NCBI RefSeq assembly: GCF_016892765.1
Contig: NZ_JAFEMD010000030.1
Location: forward strand, 1 to 64,000
From: Microvirga arvi
GTDB taxonomy: Bacteria; Pseudomonadota; Alphaproteobacteria; Rhizobiales; Beijerinckiaceae
Length of the DNA: 64,000 nucleotides
Direction: 5' to 3'
Shown one piece after another: positions 1-7,629 of the stretch; position 1 is the stretch's first letter, and every line of letters begins with the position of its first letter. A program made the translations under genes and the position numbers. The notes under the pieces were generated by a model. The model saw only the letters and a program-made list of their open reading frames with translations, ran no database searches and had not been told where the DNA came from.

Positions 1-233
1 CCAAAGAGGGCCTTCAGGGCTCCTACTCTGCGTCCGTTCTCCACCTGAAAAGCGCCCAGTCTGGTTGTGGCGTGACAGGCAGTGCGGGAGCAATCGCTTT
101 GATCAATGACCGCATTCAACTCAAAAGCGGGAATTCGGCTAAGGTCCGGAATGTGCCAGAAGGAGACATTCGGGCCATACCTCCCTCACGATGGATCGCA
201 CTCTTGTAGAGGCGCAATTCTACGGAAGGATGT
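1..233. other. left edge without a supported gene
   Basis: I see no convincing coding region, tRNA or terminator here. Short open frames exist but lack a ribosome site and recognisable protein sequence. The sequence could be the end of a gene lying outside the window or decayed intergenic DNA. Confidence 0.4.
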
Positions 234-713
234 TTATGGAGTAGTTCCAGGCTTGGCGGGCCATGCCTCGATCAGGCGCTTGGCGAGAAAGGCGCGGCGA
301 TGGCCCTGGGGCCGATCCCCAGGACCATTCGTCAAGCCTCCAAATGGCTCATAACCTAGCCTGATGTAGAAACGTTCGGCTCTTGCGCTGGATGTATCGA
401 GCCATGCCCCGTGGCAGCCGCCCGACCGGGCGATGGTCTCGGCCTCCGCCATGATCCTTGCTCCGAAACCCTGACCCCGAAGCTCCTCTGCGACCCAGAG
501 CATCTTTACATGAAGCCAGCCATAGGATGTGGAGCCGATAAGGCCGCCAACCATGCTTCCCTGGATGTCCCGCGCCACCAGCGTGAGGGGCCTCCCATCG
601 CTGGGAGGCACATTCTGACGAAGTGCTGCGAGAAGTTCGCGCTCAACCTCGTCCGCGAAGGCTCCGTTGGGATCCTCCTCCAGCGATATGGTGATCAGCG
701 TGTAACTCGCCAT
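234..713 (-). CDS. GNAT family N-acetyltransferase
   Basis: A 159-residue cytoplasmic acetyltransferase of the GNAT fold, expected to move an acetyl group from acetyl-CoA to an amine; the substrate cannot be read from the sequence. The central part carries the typical strand plus acetyl-CoA loop (LWVAEELRGQGFGARIM, about residues 85-101), followed by the C-terminal segment with SARAERFYIRLGYEPFG. The open frame continues far upstream, but the start at 713 (MASYTLI) gives the normal family length and avoids overlap with the upstream hydrolase. It follows the sugar operon on the same strand after about 90 bases and may be co-transcribed or independent. Confidence 0.85.
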   Translation of the reverse strand: MASYTLITISLEEDPNGAFADEVERELLAALRQNVPPSDGRPLTLVARDIQGSMVGGLIGSTSYGWLHVKMLWVAEELRGQGFGARIMAEAETIARSGGCHGAWLDTSSARAERFYIRLGYEPFGGLTNGPGDRPQGHRRAFLAKRLIEAWPAKPGTTP

Positions 714-804
714 GCCATTCCAAACTAAATGATCCGGCTCGAGTGATTTGCAGAACGGGACATGAAACACGGCAGATAAGGTGAATCGTCTGCCTTCCAC
801 GAGC

Positions 805-2082
805 CTATTGGCGCCCGCCGAGAACAAGATAAGCGGCAGCGGTCCAAGAGAAGGTGTCGCCACCGAGGCCCTCTCCGGTGGTTGGGTCGAAATATTCGCA
901 GAAGCCGGCATTCTCAATGGCGCGAACAGTGGATTGTTCGATTCGGCGGGCGAGGTCCTCCGCCCCGTTGAGGCGCAGCCCGTCCGCGATGAGCCAGTTG
1001 ATGACGGCCCAGACCGGACCGCGCCAGTAGCGTTTCGGCTCGAAGGCGAGAGAAAAAGCCGGCGTCGAGGGGACGCCGACAGCCATGCCGTCAAGCCAGC
1101 GCCCGATCTCCGCCGTGACGGCGCTTCGCTGGGCGTCATCCAGTGTCAGCGCGACGAGGGGGATGAAGCCTGCCTGCGTTGGAGCCTCGATGTCAGCCCC
1201 CGAGATCAAGTCGAGGGAGACGAAACGGGAAAGATGGGGACGCCAGCGGCGGGCTAGACCGTCGCCGAGTCTGCGGCGCATTTGCGCCAGCTCGGTTCTA
1301 TCCTCCTCGGTTCCAAAGGCCTCCGCCAGATGCGTGAGATCGGCTGTGGCCCGTGCGAGAATCGCAGTCATTTGTACATCGGCCACCTTGAAGGGCGCCT
1401 TCTTCCATTGCCGCTTCGGGTCCCAGTCGCAATCCCGATAGACATCGACGAGGTGGATGAAGCGCTGGTAATCCTCGTCGCGCGGGCGCATGGAGGCATC
1501 CACGTGGCCCGTGTCCTTGCGTCGAATCGCGGTTGTCGTGGTAGTGGGCACGCGGGCGAGCGCCTCATCCCAGGCCGGCGAGTTGTCGCTGCCGCTCTCC
1601 CAGGGATGCAGGATCGATACGAGCCCGAGACCTTCCGGATCGCGCGCGTCGAGCCACCAGCGGTGCGAGCGGAGTGCTGCCTGAAACAACGCTTTCGTGC
1701 GCGCCTCGGCATCGGCCATGCCGCTCGTAAGGGCAGCCTCGTGAACATGGCGCAGGGCCATGCCGAAGACCGGCGGCTGCGTGATGCCGGATGTTGGAAC
1801 CCGGTGTCGCGTGCCCCACACGTCCGGACCCGGGAAATAGGTGTCGCTGGGAGCGTGGAACACGATGTGCGGGATCATGCCATCGTCCCACTGACCTTCG
1901 ACCAAACGCTCGAGCTCGCGATAGGCTCGGTCGACGTCGAAGGTGGCAAATCCCATGGCGACGAAGGCCGAGTCCCAGTTCCACTGAAACGGATAGAGCC
2001 GGTCGGTGGGCACCGTGTAGCCGCCGCGGTCGTTGCGCGCGAGGATGGCGTGCGCAGCCTCTTCCATGCGAAGCGTGGTCAT
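805..2082 (-). CDS. GH63-like glycoside hydrolase (glucosylglycerate/mannosylglycerate hydrolase type)
   Basis: A 425-residue (alpha/alpha)6-barrel hydrolase with no signal peptide, so it acts in the cytoplasm on an imported glycoside. Visible motifs are WNWDSAF (34-40), HPWESGSDNSP (159-169), WRGPVWAVINW (about 353-363) and EYFDPTTGEGLGG (396-408). The HPWESGxD segment matches the motif that carries the catalytic acid in mycobacterial glucosylglycerate hydrolase, making D166 the likely acid; E404 in TGEGLG is my candidate for the base. It is the last enzyme of a LacI-ABC importer operon, 18 bases after the ATPase gene. Substrate assignment (glucosylglycerate, mannosylglycerate or a related glucoside) is inference; the GH63-like fold is well supported. 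Confidence 0.82.
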   Translation of the reverse strand: MTTLRMEEAAHAILARNDRGGYTVPTDRLYPFQWNWDSAFVAMGFATFDVDRAYRELERLVEGQWDDGMIPHIVFHAPSDTYFPGPDVWGTRHRVPTSGITQPPVFGMALRHVHEAALTSGMADAEARTKALFQAALRSHRWWLDARDPEGLGLVSILHPWESGSDNSPAWDEALARVPTTTTTAIRRKDTGHVDASMRPRDEDYQRFIHLVDVYRDCDWDPKRQWKKAPFKVADVQMTAILARATADLTHLAEAFGTEEDRTELAQMRRRLGDGLARRWRPHLSRFVSLDLISGADIEAPTQAGFIPLVALTLDDAQRSAVTAEIGRWLDGMAVGVPSTPAFSLAFEPKRYWRGPVWAVINWLIADGLRLNGAEDLARRIEQSTVRAIENAGFCEYFDPTTGEGLGGDTFSWTAAAYLVLGGRQ

Positions 2083-2100
2083 GTCGAAGATATCCTTCCC

Positions 2101-3150
2101 TCAGGGCTGGGCGATCGCGCGTCCGGTGGTGCTGTCGATCCAGGTCACGCGGGCGGGATCGACGGTGAGGCCCACGCGCTCGCCGGGATTCACCTTCGCG
2201 ATCGGCGGCGCGACGATACGAGCAGGCTGACCGTCGATGGAGCCCGTCAGGAGCAGATGCGATCCCATCGGCTCCACGACGCGGATGTCGAACGGTATGC
2301 CGGAGCCATTGGGCGAAAGGCTCGCATCCTCGCCGCGCAACCCGAGTTCCATGTCCTTGCCCGTTGCAGGGCACGGCAGAGCGGCGTCACCGATGCGCGC
2401 CGTGCCCTGGCTGCACTGCACCTTGATGAAATTCATGGGCGGCGAGCCGATGAAGCCACCGACGAAGCGCGTTGCCGGCGTCGCGTAGATCTCGAGCGGC
2501 GAGCCGATCTGCTCGATCTTGCCGCCATACATCACGGCAATACGGTCGGCGAGGCCCATGGCCTCGGTCTGGTCGTGGGTCACGTAGATTGTCGTGGTGC
2601 CGGCCTCGCGCAAGACCGCCTTCAGCTCCGTGCGCATCTCCAGCCGCAGGAGCGCATCGAGATTCGAGAGCGGCTCGTCCATGAGCAGCACGGCAGGCTC
2701 GACGGCGAGTGCGCGGGCGACGGCCACGCGCTGGCGCTGGCCGCCGGAGAGTTTGGCCGGATAGCGGTCGAGATAGCTCTCGATGTGAAGCAACGCGGCT
2801 GCACGCTCCACCTTGCGCTTGACCTCCGCCTGCTGTGCCTTCTGCATCCTCAGGCCGAAGGCCACGTTCTCGAATACGGTCATGTGCGGGAAGACGGCAT
2901 AGTTCTGGAACACCATCGCCAATCCCCGCTTGCGCGGTACGAGGTTGCTCACATCCTGTCCGCCGATCACGATGCGGCCGGAGGTCTGGGTCTCAAGGCC
3001 TGCGATGATGCGCAAGAGCGTGGTCTTGCCGCAGCCCGAGGGGCCGAGCAGGGCTACGAACTCGCCGTCATTCACGGTAAGGGAGACCTCCTGCAGAGCA
3101 CGGAAGGTGCCGAATTCCTTGACGACGCGATCGATGACGATATCAGCCAT
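2101..3150 (-). CDS. sugar ABC transporter ATP-binding protein (MalK/UgpC type)
   Basis: A 349-residue ATPase powering uptake by the two permeases encoded just upstream. It shows Walker A GPSGCGKTT (about 37-45), signature LSGGQRQRVAVARAL, Walker B VLLMDEPLSNLD, the switch histidine in YVTHDQTEA, and the C-terminal TOBE/MalK-type regulatory region (about 235-349). I chose the ATG at 3150 (MADIVIDRV); an in-frame GTG at 3183 would overlap the permease end. Sequence is typical of the CUT1 family, which usually imports di- or oligosaccharides and glycosides. Nothing is missing from the ATPase core. Confidence 0.93.
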   Translation of the reverse strand: MADIVIDRVVKEFGTFRALQEVSLTVNDGEFVALLGPSGCGKTTLLRIIAGLETQTSGRIVIGGQDVSNLVPRKRGLAMVFQNYAVFPHMTVFENVAFGLRMQKAQQAEVKRKVERAAALLHIESYLDRYPAKLSGGQRQRVAVARALAVEPAVLLMDEPLSNLDALLRLEMRTELKAVLREAGTTTIYVTHDQTEAMGLADRIAVMYGGKIEQIGSPLEIYATPATRFVGGFIGSPPMNFIKVQCSQGTARIGDAALPCPATGKDMELGLRGEDASLSPNGSGIPFDIRVVEPMGSHLLLTGSIDGQPARIVAPPIAKVNPGERVGLTVDPARVTWIDSTTGRAIAQP

Positions 3151-3161
3151 GGGGTGATCCG

Positions 3162-4022
3162 TTACTTGCTGGCGATGCCCCACACCGCGAAGAGATATCG
3201 TCTCACCGCGAAGATGAAGAGCACGGAGGGGATGATGAGGATGAATCCGCCGGCGAAGCGGTAATGCAGGGGGCTCTCGGCAAGAATCCGAAGCAGGTAG
3301 GCGGTGAGCGTCCGCTCACGCACGGTGAGGATCGAGGCGGCGAAGACCTCGTTCCAGGAGATGACGAAAGCGAAGATCGCGGTTGCGGCAAGACCCGGCA
3401 GCGCCAGCGGCAGAACCACCTTCATGAAGGCCTGGAAGCGGGTGCAGCCGAAGACCCAGGCCGCCTCCTCATATTCGCGCGGGATCCCCATAAAGAGGCT
3501 TTGCGTGACGAGCACCGCGAAGGGCAGAGCCAGCACCGTGTGAATGAGGGAGACGCCGAATGGCGTGTCGTAGAGGCCGAGGCGGATGAAGGAGACCGTG
3601 AGCGGCAGCGCCAGGATAGCGAGCGGGAAGGCGCGCGTGAGGAGAACGAGGAGACGATAGACGTTCTGCCCGCGGAAGCTGTAGCGTGCCAGCGCATAGC
3701 CCGCCGGGGCTCCCAAGAAAACAGAAAACAAAACGGTGAGCCCAGCAGCGATGAGCGAGTTGACGAGCGCGTTGAACACGCCCTCGATGGCGAGGAACTG
3801 CGTCATCGCCGCGAGCGACAGGTCCGTGGGCCAGATGGTTTTGGGCCAGCGGAACACGCCGAGCCTGCCGCCGAAGGCGCCAAGCGCGACGAAGTAAATC
3901 GGCACAAGCACCCAGGCAAGCAGCACCGCAAGCCCTGTCCAAAGCAGAAGGCGCCGGGCCGAGGGAAGGGTCATGCTTCGGCTCTTGCCGGTCTGTGGGA
4001 GTTCGGCAGCTTGAATTGTCAT
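3162..4022 (-). CDS. sugar ABC transporter permease (MalG type)
   Basis: A 286-residue inner-membrane permease with six predicted membrane segments, the first at about 28-50. The EAA loop contacting the ATPase is present around EYEEAAWVFGCTRFQAFMKV (about 183-202). Its ATG overlaps the stop of the preceding permease gene by four bases (ATGA), showing translational coupling. As in other CUT1 importers, this partner pairs with the neighbouring permease to form the channel for the sugar delivered by the binding protein. Confidence 0.93.
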   Translation of the reverse strand: MTIQAAELPQTGKSRSMTLPSARRLLLWTGLAVLLAWVLVPIYFVALGAFGGRLGVFRWPKTIWPTDLSLAAMTQFLAIEGVFNALVNSLIAAGLTVLFSVFLGAPAGYALARYSFRGQNVYRLLVLLTRAFPLAILALPLTVSFIRLGLYDTPFGVSLIHTVLALPFAVLVTQSLFMGIPREYEEAAWVFGCTRFQAFMKVVLPLALPGLAATAIFAFVISWNEVFAASILTVRERTLTAYLLRILAESPLHYRFAGGFILIIPSVLFIFAVRRYLFAVWGIASK

Positions 4023-4870
4023 GGGAGCTGCTCCGGACGTGTTCTCAGGACACGCAGGTAAACGGCTGTCGCGGCGAGCGAGATCGCCATGATGAGCACT
4101 GCGTACGCTGCAGCGATGCCGTAGTTCTGGTTGTCGTTCTGCCAGACATAAGCCTCGCCGGCGAGAACGGGGAAATTACGTCCACCCAGCGCATAGACGA
4201 CGGCGAAGACCTCGAAGGCGAGCACCGTGCGCAGGATCAGCGCCGATTGCAGGCTGGGCTTTAAAAGCGGCAGGGTGATCCTGGTGAAGCGCGTCCAAGG
4301 CTTCGCGCCGAAGATTTCCGCAGCTTCCGAAAACTCCTTCGGGATCAATTGCAATCCTGCGATCAGGATCACCAATACGATCGCTGTGGCGCGCCAGAGT
4401 TCGGCGAGAACGATGGCGAAGAACAAAGACCAGGGCGTCTCCTGAGATAGCCAGCCCGTCGGCCCCTCGATCAGTCCGAGCGCATAAAGAGCGGAGTTCA
4501 GATAGCCGGTGTTCTGAAGCAGCGCGAGCCAGGCAAGGCCCGCTGCAAGATCCGAGATGCCGAGCGGGATGGTAAGCACCCACAGAACGAGATCGCGGCC
4601 CTTGTCGAGCTTCGTCACCATGGTGGCCATGGCGAGCGCCAGCACCACCTGGAGAGGCACCACCACGAGGGTGAGCAGGAAGGTGTTCTTGACGGCGAGC
4701 GAGAAGTTCAGGTCGCCCGCCATGCGCCGGTAGTTCTCCAGCGAAAGCGCGTCGCCGGCGGAGAACGACAGCCAGATCGTCTGCACGAGCGGCATGAGAA
4801 ACAGCGCGGCCAGAAAAGCAACCGAAGGTGCGATCAGCGCATAGGGAATCCAGGATGTGCGCGCAGGCAT
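4019..4870 (-). CDS. sugar ABC transporter permease (MalF type)
   Basis: A 283-residue inner-membrane permease. The start at 4870 (MPARTSWIPYALIAPSV) is preferred because GGAGGG lies five bases upstream and the protein then begins with the normal first membrane segment; the frame could extend upstream into the end of the binding-protein gene, which is unlikely. The EAA-type loop is at FSEAAEIFGAKPWTRFTRI. It is coupled by ATGA overlap to the second permease and lies 62 bases after the solute-binding protein, where a ribosome site is placed. Confidence 0.92.
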   Translation of the reverse strand: MPARTSWIPYALIAPSVAFLAALFLMPLVQTIWLSFSAGDALSLENYRRMAGDLNFSLAVKNTFLLTLVVVPLQVVLALAMATMVTKLDKGRDLVLWVLTIPLGISDLAAGLAWLALLQNTGYLNSALYALGLIEGPTGWLSQETPWSLFFAIVLAELWRATAIVLVILIAGLQLIPKEFSEAAEIFGAKPWTRFTRITLPLLKPSLQSALILRTVLAFEVFAVVYALGGRNFPVLAGEAYVWQNDNQNYGIAAAYAVLIMAISLAATAVYLRVLRTRPEQLP

Positions 4871-4932
4871 CAAGCCCTCCACTTGCGAAGGGGAAGCCCG
4901 GCGAAGCCATCTCCGCCGGGCCGTGTCATCGG

Positions 4933-6216
4933 TTACTGAACGGAGCAGGCGCCCTGGCTCGGCTTGTCCGGAGCCCAGCACGGTGCGCCGGTATCCTTCA
5001 TGAGTGCATCGAGAACCTTCGCCTGAGCCTCAAGCACGTCCTTGACCGGCTCGTTGCGCAGCACGATGCGCTGGAAGCTGTCCGTATAGACCTTGTTGAA
5101 CTCGCCGCCCTTGGCGCCGAGGCCTACAGGCAGAAGGGAAACAAGGGCGTCCTTCGCATTCTGCGTAGCGGCCACCGCTCCGGCGAGCAGCTTGATGCCG
5201 GGCGCGAGGTTCGGCGGAAGTTCCGCCTTCACGACCGGGAAGAAGCCGACTTCGGCGGCGGTCGCGAGCTGCGTCTCGGGCTTTGTCATGTGCTCGATCA
5301 CAGCGACGGCGCCAGCGCGGTTCGGTGCATCCTTTGGAATCGCGAGACCCGCAATCACCGGCATGTAACCGCGCCCCTTCGGGCCCGCCGGGGCCGGGAA
5401 AGCCACGAACTGATCGGGCTGCAAGGTGAGCGCCTCCTTCACGCGAGCGATGTGATCCCACGCGACCCAGACCTCGCCGGCGAGCAGCGGTTCCTGCATG
5501 AAATTGTAGTTGGTGGAGTTGGGGCTCGATACCGCCCAAAGCTCCTTTAGCGCGTTCCACCCGGCTTCGGCATCCGCCGACTTGAAGGTCGTGACCACGC
5601 CGCCCGTGAAGGACGGATAGAAATAGCCTTGGAAGAAGCGCGGCATGAGGCCTGTCGGGCCGGCCGGGAAGCCGAGACGGCGCTGGCCGGTCTTGTCGAC
5701 GATGTTCTTGCCCCATTGCTGCAGCTGCGCATAAGTGAGGCTGTTCACGTCCGCGCCCGCCGGCAGGTATTGCAGCGCCTGCTTATTGGCGACCATCACG
5801 TAGGTCGCCTGCATCCACGGGATGTATTGCTGCTGGTTCGTGCCGAGCTTGCCGAGGTCCATCAGGCTTGCCGGAATGCCGCGATCCGTCAGTTTTGCGG
5901 CCACGTCATCGACCGGTTGGAGATCGGCTGGAACATGGGGCTGGAGCTCGCCGTGCAAGGCGCCGACGACGCTCGCGGTGCGCTTGCCAGCCTGCGTTTC
6001 GGCCTTCATGCGGACAGCGAAGGCCGGGGGCTCGTCCACCACGTAAGTGGTTTTGCCCGACAGGCCTTTCAGCAGAACCTCACGAACCTTCGTGGCTTCC
6101 TCGATCGGGCGAAGCTGCGTCGAGTAGAAGATGGTTTCCTGCGCCTGTGCCACGGTAACCCCTCCGAAAAGAGCGGCAGCGGCGGCGATGGCGCGAAGCG
6201 ATACCGGATGCGTCAT
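4933..6216 (-). CDS. extracellular sugar-binding protein of the ABC importer
   Basis: A 427-residue family 1 solute-binding protein with an N-terminal signal peptide (hydrophobic 9-22, cleavage near AQA-QE at about 25). It delivers the sugar to the two permeases in the periplasm. The segments TGLMPRFFQGYF, EVWVAWDHIARV and the C-terminal domain are typical of CUT1 receptors. A strong ribosome site (GGAGGAAGG) lies just before the ATG. Ligand specificity is not visible; the downstream GH63-like hydrolase points to glucosylglycerate or a similar compatible-solute glycoside. Confidence 0.9.
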   Translation of the reverse strand: MTHPVSLRAIAAAAALFGGVTVAQAQETIFYSTQLRPIEEATKVREVLLKGLSGKTTYVVDEPPAFAVRMKAETQAGKRTASVVGALHGELQPHVPADLQPVDDVAAKLTDRGIPASLMDLGKLGTNQQQYIPWMQATYVMVANKQALQYLPAGADVNSLTYAQLQQWGKNIVDKTGQRRLGFPAGPTGLMPRFFQGYFYPSFTGGVVTTFKSADAEAGWNALKELWAVSSPNSTNYNFMQEPLLAGEVWVAWDHIARVKEALTLQPDQFVAFPAPAGPKGRGYMPVIAGLAIPKDAPNRAGAVAVIEHMTKPETQLATAAEVGFFPVVKAELPPNLAPGIKLLAGAVAATQNAKDALVSLLPVGLGAKGGEFNKVYTDSFQRIVLRNEPVKDVLEAQAKVLDALMKDTGAPCWAPDKPSQGACSVQ

Positions 6217-6283
6217 GTCCTTCCTCCATCGGTCCCTTCTTGATGCCGCTCGACCCGGGGCCGGAAGGTCGAGAGCATTGGGC

Positions 6284-7291
6284 TCAGTTCACGGGTCCGT
6301 GGGTGGTCCTCGGAACCTGCCGAACCGGCAGAATTGTCTGCAGCTCGCGACTGTCGCGCCCACCTAGGCGAGCGATCAGCATCTCCGCCAGCTGCCGGCC
6401 CACATCGGGAGCGGCTATTTCCATGGTCGAGAGCGGCGGATCGGTGAATGCCGCAGCGGGCAGATTATCATGGCCGATCACGGCTATATCGCGTCCAGCC
6501 ATGAGGCCCCTTTCCTTGAGAGCGCTCAACGCACCAATCGCCATGCTGTCGGTGGCGCATAAAAGAGCTGTCGGAGGGGTGCTCTGCTGCATGAGCCGTC
6601 GTGCGGCCTCGTAACCACCCGCTTCCGTCGGCTGCGCCGTGAATTCAGGCCTGTCTGCGAAGCCGACTTCTTCGAGCGCTGCCAGCCAGCCCTTGCGGCG
6701 GAGATGCGCGAAGGCCAGATCCTGCGGAGCCGCAATATGAGCGATGCGGCGGTGTCCCAGGGATGCCAGATGCCGCGCGGCGTCTCGAAAACCAGCCTCG
6801 CCATCTCCGTCGATGAAGGCGTGCTCATCGGGCCGGGCGGTGCGGCCATGGGTGACGAAGGGGATGCCGCGTTCCTTCAGGAAGGCCACGCGCTCATCGT
6901 CCAGCCTCGTGCGCACCACGATCACCGCATCGGCCCTTCGACCGTCCAGAAGCCGCCGGTAGGTCTCCATCTCCTCCGCGCGGCCGGCGGTCGGCAGCAG
7001 CATCAGATCCAGACTCTCCTCGGCGAGCCTCTGGCCGCAGGCCGCCAGCATGTTCAGAAAGGTCGGCGGGCCGAACCGTCCCGGCTCTGTCGGCAGGGTC
7101 ACCGCCACCGCATCGGCCCTGCGCCGACGTAGGCTGCGAGCTGCAGAATTCGGTTGGTAGTGAATAGCCTGTGCGGCCGCCCGAACACGCTCTCGGGTCG
7201 CCGGTGCCACATCGGAATAGCCGTCGAGAGCCCGCGACACTGTCGTGATCGACAAGCCCAGCGATTGCGCGAGGTGCTTCAGGCTCGACAC
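6284..7291 (-). CDS. LacI family transcriptional regulator of the sugar operon
   Basis: A 335-residue repressor with an N-terminal helix-turn-helix (LAQSLGLSITTVSRALDGYSDV, about 7-28), hinge helix NSAARSLRR (48-56) and a periplasmic-binding-protein-like sensor domain (about 60-330) that should bind the inducing sugar. The start is GTG at 7291 with AGGAGAGG upstream. It is the first gene on this strand, 67 bases before the binding-protein gene, so it may be in the same transcript. A palindrome of the LacI class sits about 35 bases upstream of its start, which suggests autoregulation of the whole unit. Confidence 0.92.
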   Translation of the reverse strand: MSSLKHLAQSLGLSITTVSRALDGYSDVAPATRERVRAAAQAIHYQPNSAARSLRRRRADAVAVTLPTEPGRFGPPTFLNMLAACGQRLAEESLDLMLLPTAGRAEEMETYRRLLDGRRADAVIVVRTRLDDERVAFLKERGIPFVTHGRTARPDEHAFIDGDGEAGFRDAARHLASLGHRRIAHIAAPQDLAFAHLRRKGWLAALEEVGFADRPEFTAQPTEAGGYEAARRLMQQSTPPTALLCATDSMAIGALSALKERGLMAGRDIAVIGHDNLPAAAFTDPPLSTMEIAAPDVGRQLAEMLIARLGGRDSRELQTILPVRQVPRTTHGPVN

Positions 7292-7322
7292 AGGGAGCGA
7301 CCTCTCCTTGAACGGAAATAGA

Positions 7323-7342
7323 TTCCCAAAACGTTTTGGAAA
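7323..7342. promoter_or_regulatory. LacI-type operator
   Basis: The 14-base perfect palindrome CCAAAACGTTTTGG (7326-7339), with central CpG as in LacI/GalR operators, is flanked by a further matching pair of bases on each side. It lies directly upstream of the lacI-type gene and is its most likely binding site, controlling lacI and the sugar transport genes behind it. Confidence 0.8.
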
Positions 7343-7629
7343 GTCAAGCTAGAGGACCGAAACCCACGATATGGGGCAACACTGATCGAGAGCAGATCTG
7401 AGGCTTTCTGCCTGCATTGAGTTTTGCTGCTTGGCAAAACTCAAATTACATTCCGCTTCGAGCTCACGCCCTATTACGATCCTGAGATGGAGCAAACACC
7501 TCCATCATACCCTCCGAGCCGAAGGTCTGCTCTGGATCAGAAGACAGCATAGAGCGGAAATTTTATGTCACGAGGATCAGGATGATCGGCATGCGTTGCT
7601 CCCTGCAGTGATGCGCTTGGGAGAGCTGC
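7343..7629. other. intergenic region with an 11-bp inverted repeat
   Basis: No gene is supported. The notable item is the perfect inverted repeat TTGAGTTTTGC (7417-7427) and GCAAAACTCAA (7434-7444) with a six-base loop. It lacks a T-tract on either strand, so it is a weak terminator candidate and could equally be a protein binding site between the lacI promoter and the end of the TPR gene. Confidence 0.5.

Noticed and set aside
1282..3264. 660-codon open frame on the plus strand
   Set aside because: It lies opposite the hydrolase and ATPase genes, whose motifs are complete; the frame itself has no recognisable domain and skewed composition.
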